Positions 23,601-35,960 of a stretch of 64,000 nt of DNA are shown piece by piece. Made by a program: the position numbers and the translations under genes. The notes under the pieces are model-generated. The model worked only from the letters and a program-made list of their open reading frames with translations, ran no database searches and was not told the origin of the DNA. The first letter of the stretch is position 1; each line of letters opens with the position of its first letter. Origin of the DNA: Nomia melanderi (lineage: Eukaryota > Arthropoda > Insecta > Hymenoptera > Halictidae); the NCBI RefSeq assembly GCF_051020985.1, contig NC_135002.1, forward strand, positions 4,712,001 through 4,776,000, in the 5' to 3' direction.

Positions 23601-26582
23601 ATTTGTCCGCCCATTCGGACGGTTTGCGAGTCTCTGGAAATTCCTCCAGCCCCGACGGGATCCCCTACAGGCAGCAACACGTTCCCGATCGTCTCCTTTC
23701 TCGCGGTAGCAGGTCCCTGGGATAATAATACTCGCGTCTCTTCTATGGAATACACCCACCCCCCTAGGTTCCATCGAGTTTGGGAAGATTGCACAGGTGG
23801 TGGAGTATTTTGCTACGGGGCAGCCACTTTAAAGCGTGAAATTAAGTCCTCTGTCGAAGAGACATTTGTAGCAAGTGGATCTTGTGACGCCCGTTAAGGA
23901 AATTAAGGAAATTTGCTTTTTTACTTAGGGTGCAATCCTGAAGCAACCTTCATGACACTTTCTATAGAAATAATTAACATCAACCCTCTAACCGCGGAAG
24001 AGTTTTTAATGTTTCGGTATGAAGTCGCAGGTTAGTCATACTTCTTATGCAGTCCTAAGAATTAGGTAAAAGCTAATTAACGGGACTAATAAATAACTCA
24101 CGTTAAAACTCAGTTAGTCCAGAATATTTAAAACATTCAACGGATTCCAGGTTCGCGGTTAATAATCTCTCTAAGTTCAACCCTTAACGAAGCAGTACCA
24201 TATAAGCGCCATGGCACTTTTACTAAGTCCACTATCGCGCATATGGGAGAAGTCATTTTATTATTTCTATCACTATTCCAACAATCCACACGTATCCTGC
24301 AAGGTCACTTCTGTGAATTCCTTTCCGCTTGTTATCGGTATCACGTTATCATCGCCGGTAAGTAAGCTCGAAATACTTCCGGTCCGTTAAGAGGTTAATA
24401 GGTACTTTCGCGTACGTCCAAGATGTCCACGCTCCAAAGGGAACAACGGATCCCGCAATGGAACCAAACAACTCAGAAGTGACAGGCAATCGACACGAGG
24501 GCCTCCTTATGAAAATTACCATTTCGCGAAGAGGTGATAATACGAGAGGGGTAGCGGAGAAGGATCCCGCGGCAAAAGTAGTCCTGGAAGTCGATCCGAC
24601 GCGACCGGGCATCCGCGGTAAAGCGTCCGGATAAGGTGCCGCCATCGAAGTCGTCGTCCTTCGGGGCCCCGCGAAATCAATTCTATTTTTGCTGGCACGC
24701 GACCGGCCGAACGCATGCGTCGGGACGCACGCACGCGTCCTTCCGACAGACGCGCCGAACGAGCCGCGTCTCGCGGAGGGAGAGAACCGACCGGGGAACG
24801 GGAGGGAACGAAACGCGCTGGACGGGATTACCGGGCAAACAGAAGTAAACGAGCAAGAAGGAGGCAAAAGATCGGGACGAACGAGTTCCCGAGCGACCTT
24901 GGGATCCCTAACCCACATCTAATTCGCGTTTCTGGAGAACAGAACAAAGGATACTCGTCCTTGCCTCGATCTCGAACGCCATTTTTACTTGGGAATTAAT
25001 TAGATCCTTCTTCTATTGGAATATAGAAGTTGAGGAGATGTTTAACTTATTTTTTAAGTATATTCCTAGTTACATCTATTTTCTATTTTGTTCTATATGT
25101 TATTTTCTCGTGTAGCTTGTATGATATTGTATATTCTACCGTATTTCTATTTTCCGTCTGATTTCTTGTCTTCCTATTTACCTCTTTGACTATTCATTTG
25201 CCATCTTCTACAATTATTTTCACTTTTCCAACACTATTACGGTATAAAAACGAGTAATCAGATTGTCGATGAATTTGTCGTTTGAAGGGTTTTTCCAGCT
25301 AAATGGAAGTATAAGACAGGTTTATTTTGAAGTCTTCGCGTTGCGCCCGAGGTGTTTCTAATTTATCTTCCGAACTTCAGATTTTCCGTCGTGCAGAATA
25401 TTTCAGTAGATAAGTTCCATGCGAATTTCATCTTTTTCCATCCATCTGCACGGTGCAACACAGCTCTATCAGTCTCTGCCGCACGCCGAGCTGAATAATA
25501 GTTAATGCTCCGAGGATAAGCGAATAGATAAGTGGCATCGTTTAAAGTGAATCGTTCGAGCGAACGGTAAGCAACGTATAAAGCATATAAAGCAGCGGCG
25601 CGTATAATTCCCCTCGAATCGCATGCGCCGAACGGGCACAACACGAAATGTTATTTCAAAATCCAGTCCCGGCGTTTATCTCGTTTACAGCCGACCGGGG
25701 CATGTCCGTTTATTGAAAATAATCTGCTCGATTCGATTGTATAGCCATCGCGTAATTAAAAACTGAACGAACAATTTTATATTGCTCGCGAGTAAAATGT
25801 GCCGGTGACACGAATCGTGTTGCCTGCGCAAAGAAACGAAGCTGCCTCTAAATCGTCGCGGCGAATAAATCCAGTCGGATAAAAAGGTAGTGAAATTTAT
25901 TCTCCTCGGGCGACGGCGACACGACAAATTGCACTGCCGGTCGCCGGGCGATTGTGGGTACATTGTGCCCTGCTCGAAGAATCGGACGTTTTGTCATAAA
26001 ATGCTCGCCGGTCATTCCGAGGACAGTATAACACGTTTTCGACCGGGGAACCGTGCGAGCTCGGTTTCGTTTCTCGTGACGACCGGCTTCCACGGAACGT
26101 GCACGATCGTCCGTCGGTGCCGGTAAACAAATATATACCCGCAATTTGCGTAATGTCCAATTACCGGTATCTTCCACTTAACAGTGGATTGTTTGCTCAT
26201 CGGCAGCGAACCACTGTATCTTAATTTCCTCTTACAAGCTCGTTTATTCTCGCAAGTCCCTTTCACGTGTTTCAGCTGCTCGTTATTTTTCTGACTCCTA
26301 AATGATAATAATTGCATTTTGCCGAAGAATATACGAAACTACTGGGGGAATACGGAATTAACCCTGGATAACTAAACATCGATCTAAGCGATCTATCGAC
26401 TTATGCCACTTTCGCGATCTCGTAGACGCAGATTTTGACGTTTACTCGAGATTAGAGACGTTGATTCTGTATGCTTCTCTATTTGCCAATTGGAATTTAA
26501 TAATATATCTCTTAAGCCGTGCTGCTTTTTGAAATAAATAGATGAAGTATAAATATGCATGTCTTTAATTCGTAACACTAAT
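20664..26582. other. Long non-genic stretch with several GC-rich islands
   Basis: GC-rich islands at about 21690-21910, 22590-22700, 23220-23730, 24420-24870 and 25850-26120 alternate with AT-rich sequence. The minus frame 23794-23117 (225 codons) is crossed by a 157-codon minus and 136-codon plus frame, which argues for composition rather than coding. Strong donor-like CAG|GTAAGC at 22660 and overlapping splice-like signals at 21965-22101 on both strands are noted but not joined to any model. Confidence 0.45.
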
Positions 26583-26812
26583 TTAACTTTTTGCACTCAG
26601 AAGGTGAAGTCATTTGATTTGACACAGTGAAACTATGAAATCTGATATCTGATACCTCGTACAACGCATCAATTTGAGAAATATTGGGATAAAGTAGCTT
26701 TGTTCCTCAATGTACGTGCGATTTCTCTTCGAGTTTCACAAAATATCGTCTTTACTCCATCGGGAAATGTTGATATCTTTTTAGCGAGAAACTTCCGAGT
26801 GCAAAGGGTTAA
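26583..26812 (+). mobile_element. TTAA-flanked MITE, family A, copy 4
   Basis: 230 bp. Head TTAACTTTTTGCACTCAGAAGG, tail CTTCCGAGTGCAAAGGGTTAA. The interior keeps the family blocks GAAATATTGGGATAAAG and GCTTTGTTCCTCAAT. It is more diverged than copies 2 and 3. Confidence 0.8.
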
Positions 26813-27616
26813 GTTTAGGTATGGATCAGTTTTTTAGGATAGAAATGAAAGTTTTGTCTCGGGAGCGAGGAACGACCCGATCTTTCACGAGACAGTCGAG
26901 CCGTCTGCCTCCCGTAGGCTAAATGATTTATCTCGTTTTTACGATTATGCCTTAAGTGAATTTTATCACCCTTGTCAATTTTGTAACCTTACGTTTTAGT
27001 GCCTTTATATTTCATTTATAAGTAAGCGTGCTGCTCGTGTGAACGACGTGTCTCGCCAGTCCCCGTAACTGTCGCGGAGTACAATGCTGATGATTACACT
27101 GATACGTTTATGCACTTACTGCGTATTTTACAGTGTGCGGAGCGCAATGAAAACGAGGATTACGCCGGAATATCGTAAGACATTCGCGTTACTTTGAACC
27201 TAAATCTTCAACTCTTTATCAGACGAACAGTTCCTTGCTGGATGTCTATCTTTGCAAACTTATGTAAACCTGAAAATTCTTTGTTTCGCTCGGTAAAGTG
27301 CAACAAAGTGACTATTCTAGTAACCGAGTAACTATCACAACCCTTAAACAGTCAAGTTCCTATATAAACATCATCTCTTCCAAATCGATCCAGAAAAACT
27401 AAAAAATCTAATTTCTATTCATACTCGTCCACACTCGAAGGGTTGAAAACCCAACATTCACACAACAAATACTCGACGTTTCACATCATGTCATCGAATT
27501 ATGCACAACATTCTGTTCCATAACCTCCTTTCATTTTAGTTTCCTAAATCCCATGATACAACCTAATATCAAGTCGTCCCATACGTTCCATTTATTTCTC
27601 TACCATATATATTTTA
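26813..27616. other. Non-genic AT-rich stretch
   Basis: Mostly AT-rich, slightly GC-richer at about 26870-27180. No ORF, splice-supported exon or repeat family recognised. Confidence 0.5.
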
Positions 27617-27792
27617 TCAACCCTCGAACGAAGATTCTCTAAAGTATACAAAACTCTGCAGATTCTACCAAATTCATAGAATCTCTAAATAACATAGAAT
27701 AAGAGAACTACGTACTGGTTCCTTGCTGTTCGAGTTGTTAAATCATATTCAGTATTACAAACATGAAACTGTTGACATTCGCAAGGAATTAA
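27617..27792 (+). mobile_element. Diverged TTAA-type MITE, family C, copy 3
   Basis: About 176 bp. Left edge TCAACCCTCGAACGAAGATTCT resembles the C head with TTAA mutated to TCAA. The interior shares the TACGTACTG..TCCTTGCTGTTCGAGT block with the C copy at 35751. The right edge ends CGCAAGGAATTAA. Old and partly deleted. Confidence 0.5.
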
Positions 27793-27960
27793 TTTTATCT
27801 AACATCCACGTAATATTAATACATATGTTTTAACTATTTATTGCAGTAATTTGTAATCAATTAGCCTTCGTCATAAAGGCGCTATGTTGTATCTACATTT
27901 TTGTTGGAACATTTTTCTAAAATAAAGCGCTTTTATCTATTCCTACTTCACGACCCGTCG

Positions 27961-28285
27961 CTCTCGAACTCTACCACCAAAATTCATAAAGCTCAGTCAC
28001 AAGTGCTCGCGTCAATGATTACAAATCGAAACGCGCGAAGTACAACGAATACAGCGAATTCGTAGAACGACCTAATAGAACATTCTTCCGAGAATCCGCG
28101 GAACAGGAGTCGACGATCAATGCTCTCGAATTCTACCACAAAAATTCAAGCATAAAGGTTCAGTCACAAGTGCTCGCGTCAATGATTACAAATCGAAACG
28201 AGAAGTACACATCTCACGAAACTCGTGGAACAACCTAATAGAACATTCTTCCGAGAATCCGCGGAGCAGGAGTCGACGATCAATG
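27961..28285 (+). repeat. Two-copy tandem duplication, ~162 bp unit
   Basis: Copy 1 is 27961-28122, copy 2 is 28123-28285. Both start CTCTCGAA(C/T)TCTACCAC, share CAGTCACAAGTGCTCGCGTC and end GGAGTCGACGATCAATG. Identity is high, with small indels in the centre. Abutting copies imply local unequal exchange or replication slippage. Non-coding. Confidence 0.9.
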
Positions 28286-29617
28286 GAATCGAAGGTTGAG
28301 TCGTGGGAGGATCAAGGAAACCGGGCCGAAATCGGCGCGGACAGGGAAACAAGGGCGCCGGTATCGGGGCCACGGCGTCAGCGACGCGACGTATCCCCGA
28401 ACAGTTAGAAACGATTCCGTAGACGGTCACGGCGGGCGATAGGTTGGCGGGCGATCGCGCAAGCGCCCGTGCACGCTTTGGCTCGTGCCAGTAATGAGCC
28501 CGCATCGCTACCCCGGCGACGTGTTTCAAATACACAAACGGCAGCATGCACGCGCGCATGTCCGAGCAAGCGAGCGATTCGCGTACGCACAGAGAGACAA
28601 CGCTCGCATCACCGTCGACTCGCAAACGGCCGCGGCAGGCAACGCAAATAGACTATGCCACACGGGGCCTAGCACCTGTCCACCTCGTCACTGGCACCGT
28701 CGCGAGCCGATAAAAATATCGGGATCGTAAATTTACGAGATCTGCGAAGGGGGTGGTAGAAAAGAACGGCGGGAGATAGGCGTTTCATAGGTTTCGTGGA
28801 GAATTTGAAATTTTTGGGAATCGCAAAATATGAATTAGGTTTTGAAGATTCGGTCGGATGATTAGATCTTTGGAGATCGCGAGTATTGATTAATATTCTT
28901 CGGTAGCTTCTAATAGTCGAGGCGATTAAAAGGTTCCGTTGGAAACTATTGATCGTAAGCTTCAGAATTTATCGATTGTATTTAAGAGTAACTTATGCCG
29001 CAATTCTACCCCTATAATGGATTCTAACTTCATTACTGTAATCGACAGCATGTTGGTTCATGTTTTTGACATTACACTTAGCGCATCGCCGTAATTTGGG
29101 GCATTATGTACTCAATTTGTTAGTTAAATTAACTTTTATCTCACACCACATTTTCACCGTAATGTAAGGAGACTGAGATATTAGGTAGTCCATCGTACTG
29201 AGAGCAATGGTTGCGTTACCCTTATCTCGCGGCGATACAGATTAAATTGTTTTACAAGTTCGCATAATCGGTTCGCGAGTGAAATCGACAAAGCGATGCA
29301 AGGAAATTTGCCTGTTTCCATTACCTAGACACGGCAGATGGTGCCGCGCTACGAGCGAGTACTTACTCGCTCTACGGTTCAGCACCTGCCAAACGGTGTA
29401 ACCGCGCGTGTACACATAGAAACGCGTGCGGAGACGCGGCAGCGCCGGGAATACGTTAACGGCGCACGGGGATTGGCATTAGCAATAGGCTCGTTAACCC
29501 CTTCTACTGAAATTTATCTGCAGACGGTGTTCCACAGGCAAACAATTACATTTTTCTTCGTTTTACGGACTAATGAGTGACGCGGGAATTTAGTCTTCTT
29601 GCTTGAATTACTGGATA
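28286..29617. other. Non-genic stretch
   Basis: GC-rich at about 28290-28720 and 29330-29480, AT-rich between. Short overlapping frames (60-148 codons) at 28179-28730 are shadows. Nothing recognisable. Confidence 0.45.
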
Positions 29618-29834
29618 TTAACATTAGACTTACGGAATTCGTCAATTTGACGGATATTGAATTTTTGAAACGTTATTTAATAGCAGTCGATTTTGAGTCG
29701 TGTAATTATGCGAACACGCATTGTAATATTCTAGCTTTGAAGCTACAATTTCGGGGATCTATTTAAACGAACACATAGTTTTCTAGAAACAATAGAACAA
29801 AGTGTAGAATAAACATCCATAAATCTAGTGTTGG
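29618..29834 (+). mobile_element. TTAA-type MITE, family G, copy
   Basis: About 217 bp. Left end TTAACATTAGACTTACGG, right end ATAAATCTAGTGTTGG, inverted partners over about 16 bases (AACAYTAGAYTTAYGG). Just inside the left end is a small palindrome-like CGTCAATTTGACG. Non-coding. Relationship to the element at 39014 rests on the similar termini. Confidence 0.55.
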
Positions 29835-30370
29835 AAATCACAAAAAAACTTTGAAATCACATATTAGTATATTGGCATCTTGTTGGTTTATTTCATTTTG
29901 CACTGGCAGTGGTGAATAAAGTAAAGTGATCAGTTAACTTCAACTTTTGTACGCTCAGGCATGAAAGTTTAACGTCACTGTAACTTGAAAGTTACAAAAT
30001 ATATTCGTTTGATGAAATTATTCAAACTATTGAATACATTCTTAATTCGTATTCATATATGGATATTTATTAATGTTGTACTGCACAGATTTTGTCATAA
30101 TCATGAACAAAAATTCTGCCCATAGTGGGTTAATAGATACTTATTTCTGTCATTCTTCGTAAATAATCATTGTCATTAGTCATTGCTCGTACACGTGTTC
30201 GATATCAATTTCATTCGAACTTTCGTTCTCAAATTTTCCTTCGCCTAATTGCCGATCCTCATTTCATTCTATATCGTCATTCTATATTGTATACTACTTC
30301 CACGTGTTGTTTATTATTTCTCTAGATTATAACTTCTCCACGCGGTGATCATTAAAGAAACTTCATTACT
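29835..30370. other. AT-rich non-genic stretch, possible degraded TTAA element
   Basis: Between TTAA at about 29936 and GGGTTAA at 30132 the sequence could be another element (right end CTGCCCATAGTGGGTTAA), but the left end (TTAACTTCAACTTTTG) does not mirror it well, so it is not called. The rest is AT-rich without ORFs. Confidence 0.35.
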
Positions 30371-31180
30371 TCAGTTTCCTGGCGAGTGCGGCTCGTTCTT
30401 TTTGCCATAGAAAACTCTGGACGTGTATAAAATTTCCATAGGAACGGCGAGTCCACGTACACGCGACAAATTAGCCGCGCCTCTGTAAAACACGGCTGCG
30501 AATTTGAATAATCGATCTCTCGCCGTTGCGCCATCGCGTCGGCTCGACCTTATTTCTCTCCTCTCCCCCGTTGTTTTCGTCGGTTTCGGTTCCCGATCAA
30601 CTGAACGTTTGCCTTGATTTGGCATGCGTGAGAGGCGAGCGAGCGTGCGGACTCGCCGGGAATTCGTTGATTCGTTTTTCAATAAAGGTAAATTCCCTGT
30701 CAACCGCGACGCCGCCTCGTCGGGAAGGAAACCGTACTCCATTATTTCCATATCGGTTGATCTTTTATTTAACGATTCCCGCGGTTCACTGCCAGCCATT
30801 GTCGTTAGATACGGGATTATCTGAATTCTTCGCCGGATACATTTCTCCCTCGGTAGACTATTTCCACTTGGGACATCGAATATCATCGCCGCTTTCTTCA
30901 TCGCGTTCATTTGCTCGCCGTCCGATTTACACACGGTACGTTCTATAGTCGGCGATGCCACGAAATATTCGCAGTATTTCGTAACGGAAGAACCGCTGAA
31001 CGTCCGAGCTGTTAAACGACAATAATTTCCCGAAGAAAAATCTGAAGTGTAACATCTATTTCGAGAATTATTCACCTCGAAAAGGCGATTCGTCGTATAA
31101 TTCAATTTTCCTGGGAATCGACGAATATTTCGGATGTTTCGTCGGTAGAACACGCGATGAAGTTTTAATTGGAATTCCAT
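30371..31180 (-). CDS. Longest ORF of the window, 269 codons, doubtful
   Basis: A single uninterrupted frame from a true ATG at 31180 to a stop at 30371; the open frame extends about 70 bases upstream to a TAA. Composition is Arg/Ser-rich with no low-complexity runs, no signal peptide, no hydrophobic segment and no motif I recognise. The plus strand also has a 140-codon frame (30526-30948) across it. Sequence is of intermediate GC and CpG-rich, where stop codons are scarcer, so a chance ORF of this length is plausible in 64 kb. I list it because it is the longest and has a proper start; I lean towards non-coding. Confidence 0.15.
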   Translation of the reverse strand: MEFQLKLHRVFYRRNIRNIRRFPGKLNYTTNRLFEVNNSRNRCYTSDFSSGNYCRLTARTFSGSSVTKYCEYFVASPTIERTVCKSDGEQMNAMKKAAMIFDVPSGNSLPREKCIRRRIQIIPYLTTMAGSEPRESLNKRSTDMEIMEYGFLPDEAASRLTGNLPLLKNESTNSRRVRTLARLSRMPNQGKRSVDREPKPTKTTGERREIRSSRRDGATARDRLFKFAAVFYRGAANLSRVRGLAVPMEILYTSRVFYGKKNEPHSPGN

Positions 31181-32691
31181 TCGATGCGCTTTCCAGGAAG
31201 GAGAATAAGATCGAGAAAGAGGAGGACCGATCGACCAGTGTTTTTACTATTAAAAGATCATCGAGGAGAGCTGAGGGGCGGCGAAGGGCGGCAGGGTCGT
31301 TCGTAGAATCGCGTGCAGACGAAACGGAGTATGCAGGCTCGTCCCTTTTAGCGCGTATTTAGCGCTGGTATTCAGTTTCGCACAATAAAGCGTTTTGTGG
31401 GGTATCCGCTTACCGGGGGCGCGTGGTGCGCGTGCCAAAATGAAAAAACCGCAAAACCGGCGCCCTTTACACGGCCCTGCCACCCGTCCGGTATCGAAGA
31501 TGGCCCGCTGTACAATAAAACATGTTTTTTTCTCTTCTTCTCTCGGAATAATAGACGAACAGTGAGACTAGTATTAGAGTTCGCCCGTGACATTTAGTCG
31601 AGTTGAAGTTATCCGTAGAGGGGTTTCTATGAGGACGCTACGCCGACAGATTTTATTCCTAGGTGGTCGAATATCTCCTAGAATTCTTAGAAATTCAATT
31701 TATTATCACCGAAACTAGGTTTATTCGATAAGTATCGAAAAAATTACTATCGCTGCTAAATGAGAGATCTCACGAGTTGAGAACAATTCTAGTCTTCGAC
31801 GGAAGTAATAATTTATTCATTTTAGGAGTGAAATAATTGCCAATTATCCGGCTAAACGAAAATTGAACGTATTCCTGATCCTTCCGCTCACCGTTGCTTC
31901 CATAAATATGGACCCCGCATCTCTACGAGGAAAACGATCGAGGAAAATGAAAACGCGGATTCCAGCGTCCTCTCCTCCCCCCCTTTCCCGCGGCCGCTTT
32001 CCTTCGGCTCGGTTGATCAACTTGCGGCAACGGTCTGAAAAACAGCAACGCTGACTCCCTCGGCCCTGAACCCGCCGCCTCGCTCGAACTTTCGTCCGTA
32101 AATTCTGCCCGAGCGAATTTCCATCCGTCACGAGGATTTTTCCCTTATCCCCCGTCGCTGTTTATGGATTCCGATATTCAGAGGGGCCGATCGTCCTTTT
32201 CTTCCATTGCACCTCGGAAACTGTCCGCGAAGCCGTTGTCCAGCTGAACCGGTAGGATTTACGACGAGATGTAAAACGGTGAACAAGTGGCGAGCAATAA
32301 AACGGTAGCGCCTCGGGTTTCCTCCTCGCGGCGCGGCCAGAACCGGTGTTTACTGAAACGCTCGTTTCAGTTGCATTTAAATGAAAGTTCCAGCTCCCCG
32401 ACGACCGGCGCGCGACACTGGCCAGCTGCCATCTCGTCCGAGGGAATGTTATTTAACCAGAAGCTGGAGAACGCCGGCCAAAGGGTTGGAAACTCGAGAC
32501 GGTGATCTTCGATAACGCGCGCGGGGACGGCGCGCTTCCACCTTGCGATCCGTCGTGCTTGGAAATTTTATTTCCCTTCTCAACGGAGATAGATTTTCTT
32601 TGCCACCTTGTCGTCGTAAATTCAGTGACCATTGTTTGAAAGGGTGAACGTAATACTTGCGTGTACTAAGTGTACTGGTCTCGAGTTAATA
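31181..32691. other. GC-rich non-genic stretch
   Basis: CpG-rich islands at about 31260-31510 and 31870-32560. Overlapping frames up to 95 codons on both strands. An AATAAAGCGTTTTGTGGGG motif at 31384 resembles the TATA-like motifs at 19774 and 59688. No gene recognised. Confidence 0.45.
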
Positions 32692-32896
32692 TTAACCCTT
32701 TGCGGACGAAGATACTTTGGAATATACAACCTTTAGCAGATGGAGCTGAATTTATATATCAACCGCTTACATAATAGGAAAAACGGAAACTACGTGCTAA
32801 TGTCGTATTATTTGAGTAATTAAATCATCTGTTTGCGATTTAGTCTTAGGAACATGAACATTTCATCTCGCCGAAATGCCGACTTCAAAGGGTTAA
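32692..32896 (+). mobile_element. TTAA-flanked MITE, family C, copy 1
   Basis: 205 bp, TTAA at both edges. Head TTAACCCTTTGCGGACGAAG, tail GCCGACTTCAAAGGGTTAA. Shares the GAAGATAC/TTCC start, GCTGAATTTATATATC and TTAGTCTTAGGAACA blocks with the copy at 35751. Non-coding. The terminal CCCTTTGCGGACG is close to the A-family CCCTTTGCACTCG. Confidence 0.8.
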
Positions 32897-33133
32897 AGTT
32901 TGAAATAGGTATTTTGATACTTTCATATTTAAGTTAAGAACAATATCTTTTGGTTAGGTTTCAGTCCAATAGAAATTTAATATAAAACAGTGGATGACGT
33001 AATTGTTATAAATATGAAGGAGGTAAAGGAATGCAGATGACTTTCTTCAGAAAGTTAGATGTTAACGTGTGTGAAATAGTTTCTGCGAATTAGTCGAGAT
33101 TACTTAACCACCCCCTTATTGTCATCGTTAATA

Positions 33134-33314
33134 TTAACTCTTTGAACTTTGTAACTAAAATTATTAGATTATCCACACATCCAAATTTTGTACTAAGAAA
33201 GAAAATAAAATATTGAAGAAATGTTACAGCATTTCTCATTTTCGCTAGGAATACTATAAAAATTAGTTGCAGTTGCTGATAGATTACAAAACAACCTGGA
33301 GTGCCAAGGGTTAA
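33134..33314 (+). mobile_element. TTAA-flanked MITE, family B, copy 3 (internal deletion)
   Basis: 181 bp. Head TTAACTCTTTGAACTTTG, tail GGAGTGCCAAGGGTTAA. Compared with 42810 it lacks the CCAATATTGCACCAG...CTACCC block near the head; the rest aligns well (CCACACATCCAAATTTTG, AGTTGCAGTTGCTGATAGA). Confidence 0.8.
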
Positions 33315-35750
33315 CATATATAGTTCGTCCCTCCTGATAACTAAGAAAAATAGTGCAAATCATTTACAGATTGCACTGTTCTCAATTGAAACTCCATAGT
33401 GTTTGATTCTACATTTAACAGCACACGAGCCAGTGAGCGCACATCTCGAAAATTGCTCCGAAAAACTTGTTCATCATCCTCAATTTGTGGCTCGTGCCCG
33501 TGAATCAAATGATACGGCCTTCGTGACTTTCGGTGTGGGTTCAACCGGGGAGTGGTTCGATCAATCGATCCACCGGACTCGAATGCAAAGGGGCACGAGG
33601 CTATATCGAATCGTTTCGATGACATCAGGTTAATTCCGTCGCAGATGGCCGGCTCTGGACCGAACGCCTGAGCTGTCGGCGCGTCAAGAATGATTCCGCA
33701 GAAGCTGAACGAATCGTAATTCGAGTCATATTGCGAAGGCGTGCAGGTACGCGGGCGCGATGACGGCCACCGACGCGTCGGTCAGCCAGCGAGACAGGGG
33801 TTGCAGCGTCGGGGCGGGGTGGTACTCGACGCGTTTACGATTGTAAATGATGCTTCGATGACGAGGTGCGCGTACACCATACGGAGCCAATCGAACCGTG
33901 AACTCATTACTCATCGAGCTAATCGTTCCTGACTATTATAGACGAATTACCGAAGAATCGTGGACAATATAGATCGCCAACTTTGGAGTATAAATAAAAA
34001 TCCGAAGAATTCTTAGGCTTAAATTCTAATCGTAGCAATTATATTAGAATGTTTCTGACACTTAGATGTTCTAAAAGACTTCATCTCCAGCAGAATTCTA
34101 AACGTCATTCTATTCTTTCATTCTAAATTCCCAACTTTTATAGAATAATCTAGACTGAAAGTCCTCTGTAAAATACATATTTATCCAGACTTCCGAGTGC
34201 TCCTTTTAGGAATGAATAAAATTTCAATAAAAAATCGCAACAAACGAACATTAACAAATCGCAAACGATCCTTCACTCGACCTCTCATTCGCCGCAGATA
34301 GAGATCAAGAAAAAGGAGACTTATGATTTCTTTCAACCGCTACCGCGACAGAACGAACAAAAGGGAAAAAGTCCCGTAGCCATCTGCCTTGGCACAATAG
34401 GTGCCGGCTGAGGCTGTCCTCGACTTAATAGGTTAAACGCCACGCTAGAATTGCAATCACGTTTTTACCGTGCGTCCCCCGAGCGACGCGAGCCTGGAAT
34501 CTGTCGACGACGACGCCCGGCGTCGGTGTATCGCTCGCGACGAGAGCCACAGGAAACGCGAGCGGCAGAAGCCGGCGTGGAAAGTCCGGAGAGGAGATAA
34601 TCAGCCCGTATGTTATAATCATCGCGTATTTGTTTCAGCCGTTATCTATCAGCCGCTTCACCTGCTCTCGCAAAGTAGAAACGCGTGTGCGCACGCCTGC
34701 AATTGCCGTCCTCCCCTCTAATGAGCGGTGTTATTGGACGGATAAGCGGAGCTCGCGGTTCCGGGAGCACCAGGATTCGGCGCTAAATCATCGCCGCCAT
34801 TGTTGAGGAAAACGTGGACACGTAGTGCATAATTACATACGTACGCACGACTTCTCTGTGTTTTTTCCTGCTCGCCGATAACGCGAGCGATAACGTAACC
34901 CACAGGATCATTCATTCCCGAGGCCGATCCGGAGAACGTTGGAGTTTCATATATTTCGCGTAGCGAACTGCGACCTCTAGATGGGATCTATGAGAATTTA
35001 TTTCATCGGCTTCGCACGTGTCTTTTTTTATCGTGCCTTCGCTGCTTTATGGGAAGTGACGAAAATTATATTTGAACGAGTAATGGATTTGCCATTTACT
35101 ATTACGAAATCCCTTGCAATTTTCTATTAAAATATAGCTTCCTATAGATATTTGTCAAATGAATTTGCAATTGTTTTGTAATTGCCACGTTATTCGCAAG
35201 TATTCACTGTTAGAACGAGTAGAGAATGAAATCCGGTTGCATTCCAGTGGGCGAGCGAGGCGACGCAGTTGCGGAAGGGGTTGCAGGAGGAACGGAATCC
35301 TTGGGGTGCTTTCCACGGCGATTTTTCGAGGACAGGGCCGAGGCGAGGCGCGCCGTGAAAGCTACGAGCCGCGTATTTGCCTATGAAAGGGATCGAAGAC
35401 ACCTGAGGCGCCACACACGGCGACGGTAACCCAAAACCCCCAACCCCGGCGCGGCAGCATCGCGACAGACATGTCTTGGCACAAAGGGCCTCTCGAAGGG
35501 GGGAGGGAAGGCCTCCTTTCAAGCCGCGCTCGAGATCATCTTTCTATTGATGCAACGTATTCCGTGCCGCGCGTAAAACTGCGACGATAATGAAGCTACG
35601 CGAAAATCCGCCTGTCCGCCTCGTTCTCGCCGTGCCGATCGCATTTACCCGGCCGCTGCAGGACTGCGCCGACCATTGCCGCGGAGTGCATTGAAAATGG
35701 CGGATGCGAGTTCCTGTTTACTCTGTGCCCGTTCTGCCTTCCCTGGATGC
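33315..35750. other. Non-genic stretch with GC-rich islands
   Basis: GC-rich at about 33640-33870, 34450-34800 and 35220-35720; AT-rich at 33930-34320 and 35000-35200. Short shadow frames only. No repeats recognised. Confidence 0.45.
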
Positions 35751-35960
35751 TCGAACCCTTCGCGCACGAAGATTCCTTGAAATATAAATAACCTCCAGAA
35801 GAAGCTGAATTATATATCGATTGCTTAAGTAATGGGAAAAAGGAAGCTGCGTACTGATCTCTTGCTGTTCGAGTAATTTGATCATTTGTTTGAGACTTAG
35901 TCTTCGAAACACGGGAATTTCTTCCTGCCGAAATGTCGACATCCGTCCGCAAAGGGTTGA
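35751..35960 (+). mobile_element. TTAA-type MITE, family C, copy 2 (edges mutated)
   Basis: About 210 bp. Head TCGAACCCTTCGCGCACGAAG, tail CATCCGTCCGCAAAGGGTTGA. Both TTAA edges have changed (TCGA, TTGA), suggesting an old insertion. The interior aligns with 32692-32896, including GCTGAATTATATATCGATTG and GACTTAGTCTTCGAAACA. Confidence 0.75.

Noticed and set aside
23117..23794. 225-codon minus-strand ORF with overlapping 157-, 136- and 100-codon frames
   Set aside because: Several long frames on both strands of the same GC-rich island point to low stop-codon density, and the peptide resembles nothing known.
29936..30135. Possible further TTAA element (right end ...CCCATAGTGGGTTAA)
   Set aside because: The left end does not mirror the right end; not enough evidence.
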